Source: an uncultured bacterium
GTDB lineage: Bacteria; Planctomycetota; UBA1135; GCA-002748355
Direction of reading: 5' to 3'
Assembly (NCBI GenBank): GCA_937858895.1
Contig: CALLZN010000063.1
Location: forward strand, 1 to 56,042
DNA: 56,042 nucleotides
In this document: piece by piece, positions 33,539-42,743 of the stretch
Position numbering within the stretch: position 1 is the first letter of the stretch
How the letters are laid out: every line of letters begins with the position of its first letter
Notes under the pieces: model-generated
Told to the model about the DNA's origin: nothing
The model's input: the letters and a program-made list of their open reading frames with translations, nothing else
Database searches by the model: none
Made by a program: the position numbers and the translations under genes

Positions 33539-36500
33539 TCATTCGGCAGCGACGCTGCCTGGCATGACCTTCGACTTGGCGACCCAAGCGATGCGGAAGA
33601 GCGCAGGAACGACGAAGAGCGTGAAGATCGTCGAAGCAAGCAGGCCTCCGACCACGACGCTACCAAGCCCTCGGTAGAGCTCGCTGCCAGCCCCCGGGAA
33701 GAGCACGAGCGGCAACATGCCGAGCACCGACGTGAGCGTCGACATGAAGATCGGCCGGATGCGCGTGCGCACCGACTCGCCGATCGCAGCGTCGATGCCC
33801 ATCGCCGCGTCCTCCTTCAGGTTCTGCAGCGCTTGGTGGACGATGAGGATCGCATTGTTGACGACCGTGCCGATCAAGATCACGAAGCCGAGCATCGTCA
33901 GGACATCGAGCTGCTGCTCAGTGAAAGCGCCGACGATGCGCAGGGCGGCGATGCCTCCGACGGCGGCGAGCGGCACCGAGAGCATGATGACCAAGGGAAA
34001 GAGGAAGCTCTCGAAGAGCGACGCGAGCAGCAAGTAGGTGATCACGAGCGCGAGCACGAAGTTGGAGCCGAGCGCTTCGCGCGTCTTCACGAGCTTGTCG
34101 GCGGTCCCGGACAGGCCGACGCGGACCGACTTCGGCAGCGCGCCCGAAGTCCGCGCCGCCTGCACGATGTCCGTATCGAGGATGTCCATGGCCGTGGCCA
34201 AGTCCATGCCCGGCGGCGGCGTGACCTTGAGCCGAATGGCGCGGTCCTCTTCGATGTGGCGGATCTCGGTCGGACTCGTCGTCGCATGCAAGGAAGCAAC
34301 CGAGCCAAGCGCGACCTGCCGCATCGCTGGCGTCCAGATCGGCAGCTCTTCGAGGTGGGCTGCTGACCGCGGGCCGCCGCGCGGCATGAGCTTCACGTCG
34401 AGGGTCGTGCCCTTGTCGCGAAACTCATCGACCTTGGAACCGTCGACCATGGTCTGCACGACGAAGCCGAGTTCAGCAGCGCTCACCCCGAGCTCGGCCG
34501 CGCGCGCCTCATCGACGCGAATCTGGAGCTCGGGCGCGCCGAGCGCGAAGTTTGACGGCTCGGGCCGTGGGAAGCCGAGCCTTCCGGCGATCGGCCCCAT
34601 GAGGGCGAGGGCTGCGTTCTTGTTGGCGTCGAGGTCGTAGCCGCTGAGCTCGAGGTCGATCGTCGAGCCGCCATCGACCCCACGCTCGAAGAGCGATCGC
34701 TGCGAAGCGAAGAGCATGATGCCCGGGATCGACTGCGCGGCGTGCGTAAGCAGCGCGGCAATCGGCGCGACGTTGTTCTCGTCGAGGCTGCGCGCGCCGA
34801 GGAAGGCCGTGCTCTCGAGCGCGACGAAGAAGAAGTTCTCGAGGCCCGGCAGCTCACCCGGACCCTGGTACCACGCCGGCTTGCGCAGCTCCGGCGCGAG
34901 GTCCGCGCTCTTCTCGACGCCCCAGTAAGGCGCGAGCGTCTCCTCGATCTGCAAGGCGATGCGGTCGAACTCCCCGCGCGACGACCCCGGCGGCGCGATC
35001 ATGAAGCCGAAGACGAGGTTCTGATTGCCGCTCGGCAGGTAGTTCATGCGCGGCGCGAGGAACCAGGACAGCGCGATGGCCGCGCCGACGATGACGACCA
35101 CGGTCGTGAGCCCGCGCCAAAGTCGAGCGTTGATCCAGAGCACGAGCTGCGTCACACCGCTCGCGAAGCGCTCGGCGAGCGGCACGAGGCCGAAGAGCGC
35201 ACCGAAGACGCCCTTGCCGGAGCTCTGCTCGACGAGGCGGGCCGCGAGCATCGGGATCAAGAGCACCGACACGATCAACGACATGAGGACCGCGGCGCTG
35301 ATCGCGATCGCGATGTCGGCGAAGAGCTGGCCCGCTTCTTCTTGGACGAAGACGACCGGCACGAAGACGGCGAGCGTCGTCAACGTCGAAGCAACGACGG
35401 CCCCCCACACCTCTCGCGTCCCGTCGAGGGCCGCGCGGAAACCATCCTTGCCGAGTTGCCGGTGGCGGTAGATGTTCTCGAGGACGACGATCGAGTTGTC
35501 GACGACCATGCCGACCGCGAAGGCGAGGCCGGCGAGGCTGATGACGTTGAGGTTGCGGCCGAGCGCGACGAGGCCGAGGAAGGCGCCGATCGTCGAGATC
35601 GGGATCGCGAAGCCGACGACGAAGGTGCTGCGCAGCTGCCGCAAAAAGACCAGGAGCACGAGGACCGCGAGCGTGCCGCCGACCCAGAGGTTCTGGAGCA
35701 CGAGGTCGATCGCGCTGTAGATGTACTGCGTCTGGTCATAGACCTGGACCAACTGCAGGCCCTCGGGCTGCAACAACTCCTCGTTGACCGACGCGACCGC
35801 GGCCTGCAACGCGGCCATGACCTCGATGATGTTCGTGCCGGTCTCGCGCGAAGCGTTGACCGCGATCGCGGGCTGGCCGAGCGAGCGCACCGTGCGCGTG
35901 GCTTCCTTGTAACCGAAGGCCACGGTCGCGACGTCGCGCAGGTAGACGGACTGACCTTCGCGCTGGGCGACGAGGAGGCCCTCGATCTCGGACAGCGCTT
36001 CGAACTTGCCGACGGTGCGGATCTTGTTGCTGCGCTTACCGAGGTCGACGTCTCCGGCCGAGACGTCGACGTTGCGGCGACGGATCGCGTTGCGCACTTC
36101 GGACAGCGTGAGCCGGCGCGCGGCGAGCGCAGTCGGATCGACCTCGACGTGGACCTCGCGTTCGACGCCGCCGATGATGCCGACCGTCGCGATCCCTTCG
36201 GCGCGCTCGAGCCGGGGCTTGACCTCCTCGGCCAAGAAGGTCTGCCACTGGATGATGGTCGCGGGTTCGATCGCCGAGTCCTTCGTGCGCCTCAGAATGA
36301 ACCAAGCGATGGCGGCCGCGGCCCCCGTGTCGCCGCTCGAGACAACGGGCTCGTCGACGTTCTCGGGATAGCCCGGCACTTGCCGCAGCTTCTCGTTCAC
36401 GTCGAGCAGCGCGCGGCTCATGTCTTTGCCGACCTCGAACTCGAGCTCGATGGTCGCCGAACCCTCGACGGCCGTCGAGGTCATCTGCTTGAGGCCGGGG

Positions 36501-36721
36501 ATGCTCTTGAGCATCTCTTCTTGTTCGTCGACGATCTCGCGCTCGACCTCGTTCGGCGACGCGCCCTCCCAGAAGGTCGCGACCGTGACGACCGGCTTGT
36601 CGACGTTCGGCGTGAGCTGGATCGGCAGCGTCGTGACCGCGAGCATGCCGAAGAGCAACACGAGAATGACTCCGACCAGCACCGTGACCGGTCGGTGGAT
36701 CGCGAAGCTGATGATGTTCAT
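33539..36721 (-). CDS. RND-family efflux pump, inner-membrane component
   Basis: 1060 residues with the twelve-helix, two-large-loop layout of the AcrB/MdtB (HAE) class. Motifs are the N-terminal IHRPVTVLVGVILVLLFG; VEGSATIELEFEVGKD in the porter domain; GLAFAVGMVVDNSIVVLENI in helix 4 (one proton-relay Asp followed by Asn, where AcrB has Asp-Asp); and LGFVILIGTVVNNAILIVHQ in helix 10-11. It uses the proton gradient to expel small molecules through a trimer that spans the envelope with an adaptor and an outer-membrane channel. The start overlaps the adaptor stop (ATGA, 36718-36721). No outer-membrane factor gene lies nearby. Substrate unknown. Confidence 0.95.
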   Translation of the reverse strand: MNIISFAIHRPVTVLVGVILVLLFGMLAVTTLPIQLTPNVDKPVVTVATFWEGASPNEVEREIVDEQEEMLKSIPGLKQMTSTAVEGSATIELEFEVGKDMSRALLDVNEKLRQVPGYPENVDEPVVSSGDTGAAAAIAWFILRRTKDSAIEPATIIQWQTFLAEEVKPRLERAEGIATVGIIGGVEREVHVEVDPTALAARRLTLSEVRNAIRRRNVDVSAGDVDLGKRSNKIRTVGKFEALSEIEGLLVAQREGQSVYLRDVATVAFGYKEATRTVRSLGQPAIAVNASRETGTNIIEVMAALQAAVASVNEELLQPEGLQLVQVYDQTQYIYSAIDLVLQNLWVGGTLAVLVLLVFLRQLRSTFVVGFAIPISTIGAFLGLVALGRNLNVISLAGLAFAVGMVVDNSIVVLENIYRHRQLGKDGFRAALDGTREVWGAVVASTLTTLAVFVPVVFVQEEAGQLFADIAIAISAAVLMSLIVSVLLIPMLAARLVEQSSGKGVFGALFGLVPLAERFASGVTQLVLWINARLWRGLTTVVVIVGAAIALSWFLAPRMNYLPSGNQNLVFGFMIAPPGSSRGEFDRIALQIEETLAPYWGVEKSADLAPELRKPAWYQGPGELPGLENFFFVALESTAFLGARSLDENNVAPIAALLTHAAQSIPGIMLFASQRSLFERGVDGGSTIDLELSGYDLDANKNAALALMGPIAGRLGFPRPEPSNFALGAPELQIRVDEARAAELGVSAAELGFVVQTMVDGSKVDEFRDKGTTLDVKLMPRGGPRSAAHLEELPIWTPAMRQVALGSVASLHATTSPTEIRHIEEDRAIRLKVTPPPGMDLATAMDILDTDIVQAARTSGALPKSVRVGLSGTADKLVKTREALGSNFVLALVITYLLLASLFESFLFPLVIMLSVPLAAVGGIAALRIVGAFTEQQLDVLTMLGFVILIGTVVNNAILIVHQALQNLKEDAAMGIDAAIGESVRTRIRPIFMSTLTSVLGMLPLVLFPGAGSELYRGLGSVVVGGLLASTIFTLFVVPALFRIAWVAKSKVMPGSVAAE

Positions 36722-37965
36722 CGCGCTTCGCCTCCGGGCTTCGAAGGTCGTCCCGCGTCGGACGCAGGAAGGACCTGGACCGGTGTCCCGGGCCGCAGCC
36801 CGTCGTTGCCGCGCACGATGACCTCGACGCCCTCGACTAGGGGGCCGCCTGGTAAACCCTCGACCTCGACCAGGTCGCCATCGACGGCGAGGGCTTGCAC
36901 GGGCACGATGACGGCCTTGCCCTCGGCGACCGTGTAGACGACGCTGCCCGCGGATGTCGTGACGACGGCGTCCCGCGGCACGGCGAGCTTGTCGCGGCTC
37001 GCACCGACGAGCGTGGCGCGGACGAACATGCCCGGCAGCAAGCGTCCCTCGGGGTTCGGGACTTCGAGACGAACCGGAAAGGTCCGAGCCAGGCCATCGC
37101 CGCGCGGCACGATGGCCTTGACCTCGGCGCGCAGCTCTTCGCCTTCGAAGGCGTCGACCTGCAGGACGACGCTCGTCCCGACCTGGGCGAGCGCGAGGAG
37201 GCGCTCGGGCACCGACAAGGTGACGCGGATCGGATCGATCTGCACGAGGCTCGCGACGGCGTCGCCGACGCGGACGAAGCTGCCGGTCCCGACGAGTTTC
37301 TGAGTGACAGCGCAGCGGAAGGGCGCATGGACGGTCGCGCGCGCGATCTCGTCCTTGATGGCGTCGACCTCCGCCTGGCGCAGCGCGACCTCGGCTTCGG
37401 CGCGCGCGAGCTGCTCGATGCGCGGCCCCTTGCGCACCAAGGCGAGCTGCTGCTCGGCGCTCGCGACGGCGGCTCGGCGCGAGGCGGCGAGGGCGTTGGC
37501 GATCGTCAGGGTCTTTTGTGAACCGATGTCCGACTGCTGCTTGCCGCGCTCGCGCTCGAGGTCCTCCTCGGCTTCGATCAAGAGCGCCTTGGCTTGTTCG
37601 AGGTTGGCTTCGGCGTCGAGGATCTCTTCGCGGCGCGAGCCGGCCTTGAACTCAGCGAACTGCTGACGCGCGACCTCGAGCCGCGCTTCGGCGCCGCGGA
37701 CGGCGATCTCGCGCGCGCCGGTGTCGAGGCGCAGCAAGACCGCGCCTTCGTCGAAGCGCTCGCCCTCTTCGAACGACGTCGCGGCGACGCGGCCAGCGAC
37801 CTCGGCGCCGAGCTGCACCGTCCGCTTGGCCTCGACCTCGCCGAGCACCTGCACGCGCTCCGCGAAGGCGTGCTTGCGGACGCGCGCGGTCGTGACCTTG
37901 GTTGGGCCTCCCTGGGCGGGCAGAAGACACGCCAAGAAGGCGACTCCGGCGAGGACTCGTTGCAT
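36718..37965 (-). CDS. RND efflux periplasmic adaptor (membrane fusion protein)
   Basis: 415 residues with a signal peptide (MQRVLAGVAFLACLLPAQG). A split lipoyl/hairpin domain follows: LGAEVAGRVAATSFEEGE begins the lipoyl half, a coiled-coil hairpin spans about 80-200 (rich in E/A/L heptads), and FRCAVTQKLVGTGSFVRVGD is the second half. The beta-barrel (about 235-320, VTLSVPERLLALAQVG) and membrane-proximal domain (VPRDAVVTTSAGSVVY) follow. It links the RND pump to an outer-membrane channel. It is the first gene of a two-gene operon with the pump. There is no lipobox Cys, so it is not a lipoprotein. Confidence 0.93.
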   Translation of the reverse strand: MQRVLAGVAFLACLLPAQGGPTKVTTARVRKHAFAERVQVLGEVEAKRTVQLGAEVAGRVAATSFEEGERFDEGAVLLRLDTGAREIAVRGAEARLEVARQQFAEFKAGSRREEILDAEANLEQAKALLIEAEEDLERERGKQQSDIGSQKTLTIANALAASRRAAVASAEQQLALVRKGPRIEQLARAEAEVALRQAEVDAIKDEIARATVHAPFRCAVTQKLVGTGSFVRVGDAVASLVQIDPIRVTLSVPERLLALAQVGTSVVLQVDAFEGEELRAEVKAIVPRGDGLARTFPVRLEVPNPEGRLLPGMFVRATLVGASRDKLAVPRDAVVTTSAGSVVYTVAEGKAVIVPVQALAVDGDLVEVEGLPGGPLVEGVEVIVRGNDGLRPGTPVQVLPASDAGRPSKPGGEAR

Positions 37966-38353
37966 GCGTCTCGATGTTGGTCGTGAAACGGGCGAGCATC
38001 ATGGACCCAAGGCGGCGAGCGAACCACCCTCGCGGCGTTGTGGAGCGCTTTGGCCGCGCGAACCGCGAGCACTGCAGCCTTGGAGTTCACCACGTGGCTG
38101 CGCGACGGCGCGCTGCACCAACACTACTGGGACCAGTGGATCCCGACCGAAGACACGAGCCACGATCCATGCTTGCTGCCGGGGAAGAACGAAGCCCGCG
38201 TTCGCGACCACGAGGGCCGCGAATGTGTGAGTCACTTCGAGGTCGTCTTGGCCGCACGGATCAGCGCGTGGAGCTTCGGTTGCCGTGAAGCGAACGACGG
38301 CGCCCCGAAGGAGCTTGTCTCAGCGGTCCATGAACAGCTGTATGCTGACGGGT
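37966..38353. other. divergent intergenic region; no gene supported
   Basis: 388 bases between the adaptor gene (minus) and the FG-GAP gene (plus). A frame from 38038 stays open across this region into the FG-GAP gene (includes TWLRDGALHQHYWDQW). It has no ribosome site, overlaps the next gene by about 90 bases and matches no family I know, so it is not called. It may be decayed coding sequence. No strong inverted repeat is seen. Confidence 0.35.
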
Positions 38354-40024
38354 ATGTCACTCATGCTAAGATCTCTCGCTCTGATGTGTGTCTGCATTGC
38401 CGCCGCGTCGACATATGCACGAACCCAGAAGCAGCTCTTTGAGTTTCGCACGACGATTCCCAACGACGTGATCGGCTACCGCGTCGCTGGCCTAGGCGAC
38501 GTGGACGGGGATCTCCACGACGATTTCGCCTTCTCGAACATCTATGACGACACGAGCGCACGGGATGCCGGCGCGGTCTTCGTGCACTCGGGGAAGACCG
38601 GCGCGCGGATCCGCGCGCACTACGGCGACATGATCGGCGACTGGGCCGGGACCGGACTCGCGTCGGCGGGCGACTTCGATGGAGACGGCGCCGGGGACGT
38701 GCTCGTCGGGATCTACGGCAGTGACAAGGCACACGCCGAGGGTGGCATCGTCCGCTGCTACTCAGGCAAGACGGGTACGCTGCTGCGCGAGGTCGTGTCG
38801 GGCGGGGCGAAAGAGGAGTTCGGGATTCGCGTGCGGCTGCTCGGCGACGTCGATGCAGACGGGGTTCCGGACTGGCTCGTCGCGGCGCGCGCAGGCTACG
38901 TGTGGGGGATCAGCGCAAAGTCGGGCAAGCGGCTGTATGGAGTTCCTTGGGAAGCGAGCTGGTTCGAGAGTTTCGCTGCGATCGGGGACGTCGACGGCGA
39001 CCTACGACCCGATTTCGTCGTCGGCGAGCCGTCGCGCAAGCGCGTGCAGATCTACAGTGGTGCGGACGGCAAGCTGCTGCGTTCCGTGCCCGGGGATGCT
39101 ACCGAGTTTGGCACGGGGGGCATCGTTGCTGCGTCGGGAGACGTCGACGGCGACGGTACGCTGGACTTCGTGGCCTCCTCCATCAAACAGCTCAGCTCCT
39201 CCTCCAGGATCCAGTTCGTGCGCGCCTACTCGGGGCGCAGCGGGAAGGAGCTGTGGGCGTGGCCGATCGCGATTCCGAACGGGATCTCCGGGATTGCATC
39301 GCTAGGCGACGTCAGCGGCGATGGCGCGCCGGACCTCCTCGTCGGAATCGAAACGAATTCGTTCAACAGCTTCCGCGGCTGGCTCGGCTGGCTGAGCGGT
39401 AAGACCGGCGCACTGCTTTCGTCAGTCGACGGCGCCCAGCGCGGCGGGCTCGGCTGGTCTGTCGCTGAAGCAGGCGACGTCGATAGGGACGGCACGCCGG
39501 ACGTGATCGCGGGAACACGCGAGAGTCCCGGCGGCTCGGTGCAGGTTTGGGCGAGTCGCCCGAAGGGCCCGATCCTGGGAGCTTACTCGTTCTCTGGTAG
39601 TGCGTGTCGCGACTCGACCGGTGCTCTCTGGAACCTCGCGCCGACCGACAGCAGCGTTCCGAACGTTCGAGGGGGCGCCATCCGACTCTCGGTCGGCACA
39701 CCGGGCTACGTCGTTGCGCCGAGCGCTGCGATCTGGCTGGTCGGCTTCAGCAACGTCTCCTGGAACAATATCTTACTGCCGGCACCTCTCACCCCACCCT
39801 TCTTGCCAGGCTGCCAGCTGCTCGCTGCGCCGACATTTCAGTTCGCGATGCCGACGCCACAGCCGAACTCGATTCGACTCGATCTACCTGTGCCGCAGTT
39901 GGCGGCACTCGTCGGGCTCGACGTGTACGCTCAATGCGCGCTCTACGCGACTTGGACGATCGGCACGCGCACGCTCTTCGGTCTGCACATGACCGATCTG
40001 GCGCGCGCGCGCATAGGATCGTGA
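38354..40024 (+). CDS. exported FG-GAP (integrin-alpha-like) repeat protein with shared C-terminal module
   Basis: About 556 residues from ATG 38354 (38342 and 38285 are other in-frame starts; ribosome sites are weak). The signal peptide is LMLRSLALMCVCIAAASTYA. Seven FG-GAP/VCBS repeats follow, each with a Ca2+-loop such as GDVDGDLHDDF, GDFDGDGAGD, GDVDADGVPD and GDVSGDGAPD, which build a seven-bladed beta-propeller. The last 130 residues carry IWLVGFSNVSWNNILLPAPL and belong to the C-terminal module shared with three other proteins in the window. It is likely a surface or secreted binding protein. Its stop overlaps the start of the ECF sigma gene (GTGA), so the two are coupled. Confidence 0.85.
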   Translation: MSLMLRSLALMCVCIAAASTYARTQKQLFEFRTTIPNDVIGYRVAGLGDVDGDLHDDFAFSNIYDDTSARDAGAVFVHSGKTGARIRAHYGDMIGDWAGTGLASAGDFDGDGAGDVLVGIYGSDKAHAEGGIVRCYSGKTGTLLREVVSGGAKEEFGIRVRLLGDVDADGVPDWLVAARAGYVWGISAKSGKRLYGVPWEASWFESFAAIGDVDGDLRPDFVVGEPSRKRVQIYSGADGKLLRSVPGDATEFGTGGIVAASGDVDGDGTLDFVASSIKQLSSSSRIQFVRAYSGRSGKELWAWPIAIPNGISGIASLGDVSGDGAPDLLVGIETNSFNSFRGWLGWLSGKTGALLSSVDGAQRGGLGWSVAEAGDVDRDGTPDVIAGTRESPGGSVQVWASRPKGPILGAYSFSGSACRDSTGALWNLAPTDSSVPNVRGGAIRLSVGTPGYVVAPSAAIWLVGFSNVSWNNILLPAPLTPPFLPGCQLLAAPTFQFAMPTPQPNSIRLDLPVPQLAALVGLDVYAQCALYATWTIGTRTLFGLHMTDLARARIGS

Positions 40025-40659
40025 TCGCAAGGACCGCTACTCTGCTCGTCCAGCCCGGCACCTCGTTGCTGCATGTCCACAGACCAGACTCCTCGCAGAT
40101 CACGCAGATCCTGCACTCGCTCGAGAAGGGCGAGCGGATCGATGCGGCGCAAGACCTGCTGCCGCTCGTCTACGCCGAGCTCAAGCGACAGGCCGACCGG
40201 ATGATGGCGAGCGAGAGGCCCGGTCAGACGCTGCAAGCCACCGCTTTGGTCCACGAGGCCTACCTGCGCGTCGTCGGCGTCGAAGATCCCCAGTGGAGTG
40301 GGCGTCAGCACTTCCTGACCGCCGCGACCGAAGCCATGCGTCGCATCCTGATCGATCAGGCGCGACGCAAAAAGCGCTGCAAGCACGGCGGGGACCACGA
40401 GCGAGTGGGCTTCGACGAGGCCGAGATCGTGCTCGCCGGGCACGACGAAGACGTACTCGAGGTCGACGAGATCTTGCAAGCGCTCGAAGCTGACGACCCA
40501 CGACTCCGCACGATCGTGAACCTTCGCTACTTCGGCGGCTATTCGAACCAGGAGGCGGCCGAGGCGCTCGGAGTCTCGCTCTCGACCGTCGAACGCGACT
40601 GGCGCTTCATACGCGCTTGGCTGACGAAGCACCTTGGCGCGGAGCGCGGCGAGTCCTAG
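40021..40659 (+). CDS. ECF-type sigma factor (planctomycete TIGR02999-like)
   Basis: 212 residues if GTG 40021 is the start; it overlaps the previous stop as GTGA, with AGGA just upstream. The core has ITQILHSLEKGERI, LLPLVYAELKRQADRMM, TLQATALVHEAYLRV, HFLTAATEAMRRILIDQARR and, in region 4, RYFGGYSNQEAAEALGVSLS followed by TVERDWRFIRAWL. This is the diagnostic series of the sigma-70 ECF-like TIGR02999 family common in planctomycetes and acidobacteria. In many genomes it is followed by a Ser/Thr kinase; here the next gene is a secreted TPR protein. It would direct RNA polymerase to a small regulon. No anti-sigma gene is apparent. Confidence 0.88.
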   Translation: MIARTATLLVQPGTSLLHVHRPDSSQITQILHSLEKGERIDAAQDLLPLVYAELKRQADRMMASERPGQTLQATALVHEAYLRVVGVEDPQWSGRQHFLTAATEAMRRILIDQARRKKRCKHGGDHERVGFDEAEIVLAGHDEDVLEVDEILQALEADDPRLRTIVNLRYFGGYSNQEAAEALGVSLSTVERDWRFIRAWLTKHLGAERGES

Positions 40660-40722
40660 CCCGGGCTCGATCACTTCTTCGAACGGTGCGCGAGCAAGAC
40701 CGTTCCAATCGAGTCCATGCTG

Positions 40723-40762
40723 CACCCATCCTCGTTACCAATCCTCGACACCAATCCTCGAC
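40723..40762. repeat. 13-base tandem repeats upstream of the TPR gene
   Basis: ACCAATCCTCGAC occurs twice in perfect tandem (40737-40749 and 40750-40762) after a degenerate copy ACCCATCCTCGTT (40723-40735). The array ends 7 bases before ATG 40770, where a ribosome site would lie. It could be a binding site for a regulator, or slippage in the leader. Confidence 0.7.
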
Positions 40763-40769
40763 GCATCCC

Positions 40770-42182
40770 ATGAAGCTCATCGCCCATCCACCGAAATGGA
40801 TCGCGCTCGCCGCAACCATGCTCTTCACGACTGCGACCACACACGCCCAAGTCAAGAAGCCGAAGGACATGGCGATAGAGGCGGATCAGCTGATCAAGCA
40901 ACTCTTGAAGGCCGAGGATGGCCAAGAAGCCGAACTCGAGGATCGACTACAAGCCTTTCTCGCGCCACTCGTGAACCTGGACAGTGGCTGCACCACGGAT
41001 CACTACGTCTTCGTTTCCGAGCGCTTCATCCGTGCCGAGATCCCCGAGATCGCAGTTACGGTGTGCAACAGCGGTCTCGAGAAGTTCCCCGACTCACGCT
41101 TCCTATACGACAACCGCGGTCTCGCCCGTCTCGTGCAGTTCAACCAAGCCGAGACTCTCGACGAACAAGATCGCGCTGCTCGAGCAGCTCGCGACGACTT
41201 TCGGAAGGCTACGACCCTCGAGCCAGACACCTACCATGCCCATGGGGGACTGGCTCAGGCGCTGGAATGCCTCGGTGATTACGGCCCGGCTCTCGAAGCC
41301 TGGCAGAAGGCGCTAGCATTCAAGGACTTGCCGCACAGCAAGCCCCATCGCAAGCACGGCACACTCCTCATGCGCAATGGACGCATGAGCGAAGCTGCTG
41401 CCGCCTTCGTCAAGAGCCGCGAACGCGGCGAGGCAGACGCCCACGAAGCGCAAGTCCTCGAGATGCGCTGCCTCCTGTTGGCGGGCGAGCGCGAACGCGC
41501 CATCGCCGCAGCCGACGCGATTCTCGCCGCGAAGACAGCACGCCACGAGTCCCTGCTCCTCGCCGCTGTCGACGTCTGCGCAGAGGCAGCCCATCCCAAG
41601 ACAATCGATCGCCTTGTCGGTCTCATGGCTGCCGATCGGACGCTGCCGCCTGCAGACGAAGACGACGCAGCAGAGGACGTCATCCGACATCGCAAGCAAG
41701 CGCGCGCGGCCCTGCGCGTCCTGCTCACTGAGGGTGAAAAACTCAACGAGGATGGAAAGGAATCGGCCGCGCTCCGCGAAAGCATCCTCAAGGCAGTCGA
41801 TCACCATGTCCTCATGCAGGGATCCGAAGAGCACAAGAAACTCGAGAATCACCCGCTCCTCGTCTTCCTCCTCTGCGAAACTCGCGACTGGTCCGAGAAG
41901 GCATGGGCCGAAGAGATCCTCGTCGCCCTCTGCGCTCACGCGCTGCTGCAGGAAGCACCGAGCGCCGTGTGTCGGAACATGGCGACTGCCCTGGCGGGTG
42001 AAGAAATCGACCTCGACGAGTTGCTCGAGCCCGAGGAACAGCGATCCCGGATCAGCGGACTCGACAAGACGATGTTCGATGCTGACTTTCCGGCCGCCTT
42101 CGCGGCACGCAAGCTCATGCGCCGACTCACGAACGCACGCGCAGGCGGCGAGAAGAAGTCGCCCCAGTCACCGTCGAAGTGA
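40770..42182 (+). CDS. exported TPR-repeat protein
   Basis: 470 residues. The start at ATG 40770 is chosen because it gives a signal peptide (MKLIAHPPKWIALAATMLF, cleavage near THAQ); no Shine-Dalgarno is seen and the leader is repetitive. TPR-like helix pairs run through about 80-270 (VTVCNSGLEKFPDSRFLYDN, AHGGLAQALECLGDYGPALE, MRNGRMSEAAAAFVKSRERG). The C-terminal half is helical without a recognised domain. It is probably a periplasmic scaffold. It follows the ECF sigma gene by 110 bases and may be its target or partner. Confidence 0.78.
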   Translation: MKLIAHPPKWIALAATMLFTTATTHAQVKKPKDMAIEADQLIKQLLKAEDGQEAELEDRLQAFLAPLVNLDSGCTTDHYVFVSERFIRAEIPEIAVTVCNSGLEKFPDSRFLYDNRGLARLVQFNQAETLDEQDRAARAARDDFRKATTLEPDTYHAHGGLAQALECLGDYGPALEAWQKALAFKDLPHSKPHRKHGTLLMRNGRMSEAAAAFVKSRERGEADAHEAQVLEMRCLLLAGERERAIAAADAILAAKTARHESLLLAAVDVCAEAAHPKTIDRLVGLMAADRTLPPADEDDAAEDVIRHRKQARAALRVLLTEGEKLNEDGKESAALRESILKAVDHHVLMQGSEEHKKLENHPLLVFLLCETRDWSEKAWAEEILVALCAHALLQEAPSAVCRNMATALAGEEIDLDELLEPEEQRSRISGLDKTMFDADFPAAFAARKLMRRLTNARAGGEKKSPQSPSK

Positions 42183-42743
42183 AACAGCGCGCTCACGGAA
42201 ACGGAACGTGAGGCTCACGCAGTGCCGTGGGTCCAGCCAAGGTCCTTGAGGCGCGACCACGCCGCTCGGATGTGCCCGTCCTTCATCTGGGACAGTTTTG
42301 GACCTCAGCGGTGACCTCATCGATGCCGTCGGACGCCTTGCGATCGCCGCCAGTGTACTTGGCAATGGCGGTTCGCACGGCCAGGAAGGAGCAGACATCG
42401 TCGCGGATGCGGATGGCCTCGTCGTGGGGAACGGCCAGAGCGAAAGCTATGGATAGCTCGGTGACCGCGGCGACTCCCTTGATGGTCAGTACCTCGTCAG
42501 CCATCGCCGCTCCGTTGTTCCGGGTCTCAGTGAATACTGGCGGCATCCTACGCCGCGCGGCACTGTCCTTTGCAATTTGAAAGACGTGCTCAACCGCATC
42601 CGACTTCGAAGTCGGACCCGCGCGACTGAGCCACGCACCGTCGCGCCGTCGCGCGGCATTTCTTCATCGCCTCCGCTGCCGCGGGCGCTATCGTGCTTGC
42701 CCCTGAATCCGCGTCTGACCGCAGCCACCGACTCGAAAGAACC
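42183..42743. other. gap with decayed restriction gene sequence
   Basis: 561 bases between the TPR gene and ettA. The minus strand holds the HsdR fragment listed separately. The remainder shows no intact gene; the same minus frame stays open upstream of the fragment to about 42660 but has no recognisable homology there. Confidence 0.5.
42283..42504 (-). pseudogene. fragment of type I restriction endonuclease HsdR (DUF3387 region)
   Basis: About 73 residues from ATG 42504: VTELSIAFALAVPHDEAIRI, RDDVCSFLAVRTAIAKYTGG, then DRKASDGIDEV. This matches the start of the C-terminal DUF3387 region of HsdR subunits (typical form: LSKAFALAVPHEEALRIRDDV, then FFQAVRAALAK). HsdR is normally near or over 1000 residues; both the motor domains before it and most of the C-terminus after it are absent. 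No hsdM or hsdS is seen. It is most likely a relic of a lost type I restriction-modification locus. Confidence 0.72.

Noticed and set aside
34742..36937. A 731-codon open frame antisense to the RND pump
   Set aside because: It is rich in R, D, E and H with low complexity, has no domain, and arises because the pump gene uses G/C in third positions. The pump on the other strand has full family motifs.
38038..38442. A 134-codon frame between the adaptor and FG-GAP genes
   Set aside because: No ribosome site, overlaps the FG-GAP gene by about 90 bases and matches nothing known. It is mentioned in the intergenic entry only.
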